Both the position numbers and the translations under genes were made by a program. The notes beneath the pieces were generated by a model. The model searched no databases. It saw nothing but the letters and a program-made list of their open reading frames with translations, and was not told where the DNA came from. A stretch of 5,752 nucleotides of DNA from Comamonadaceae bacterium (lineage in GTDB: Bacteria; Pseudomonadota; Gammaproteobacteria; Burkholderiales; Burkholderiaceae_C), in NCBI GenBank assembly GCA_947458305.1, contig CANGZO010000155.1, positions 1-5,752 of the forward strand, written 5' to 3'. Below, in pieces: positions 5,713 to 5,752 of this stretch (position 1 is the stretch's first letter; each line of letters begins with the position of its first letter).

Positions 5713-5752
5713 GCCCGGGTGGTGAAATTGGTAGACTCAGGGGACTCAAAAA
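5713..5752 (+). tRNA. tRNA-Leu (anticodon CAA), 5' part, cut by the window end
   Basis: The 40 bases begin with the acceptor strand GCCCGGG, then T8 and a Leu-type D arm, GGTGAAATTGGTAGAC. The 5' anticodon strand GGGGA (5740-5744) follows, then the loop CTCAAAA (5745-5751). The T at 5746 is position 33, so the anticodon is CAA (5747-5749), which reads UUG codons. The 3' half, including the long variable arm and CCA end, lies beyond the window. The last base, A5752, would be position 39 opposite A31, where the usual partner is T; this may be a loop-size variant or a homopolymer sequence error. Confidence 0.9.

Overview
The window is a chromosomal housekeeping segment with five intact protein genes and the 5' end of a tRNA gene. 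Protein similarity and the GC-rich codon use suggest a betaproteobacterium of the Burkholderiales, probably Comamonadaceae-like. This assignment rests on recalled family sequences, not on a search. No phage, IS, plasmid or CRISPR genes are visible.

Layout: on the + strand, valS (valyl-tRNA synthetase, 20-3046) is followed after 25 bases by galU (UTP-glucose-1-phosphate uridylyltransferase, 3072-3950), probably co-transcribed. galU converges with a three-gene minus-strand operon, with only 6 bases between the two stop codons. Read in its own direction, that operon is cysM (cysteine synthase B, 5674-4772), a zinc-ribbon Nudix hydrolase (4741-4184) and a TusA-family sulfur carrier (4187-3957). 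The last two overlap at an ATGATG start/stop junction. Divergent from cysM, a tRNA-Leu(CAA) gene starts at 5713 and runs off the window end. Its probable promoter lies in the 38-base gap between the two genes. No stretch over 300 bases lacks a gene.

The most notable element lies inside valS. Positions 1547-1630 form an 84-bp palindromic unit with perfect 23-bp inverted arms around a 38-base centre. It starts and ends exactly on codon boundaries and adds 28 residues to a valyl-tRNA synthetase that is otherwise intact. It sits between the DTWYSSAL and GYDIIFFW segments of the catalytic domain, where the protein is about 43 residues longer than E. coli ValS as I recall it. The unit is free of stop codons in five of six frames. 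If inverted it would stay in frame and keep the same terminal peptides. This looks like a small mobile palindrome that tolerates insertion into genes, similar in concept to the Rickettsia palindromic elements that insert in frame in genes. It is the best candidate here for something undescribed.

Functionally, valS and the tRNA gene serve translation, and galU supplies UDP-glucose for envelope polysaccharides. The minus operon joins cysteine synthesis (CysM) to a sulfur-carrier protein (TusA family). A shared sulfur-related role is therefore plausible, with the Nudix enzyme's substrate unknown.
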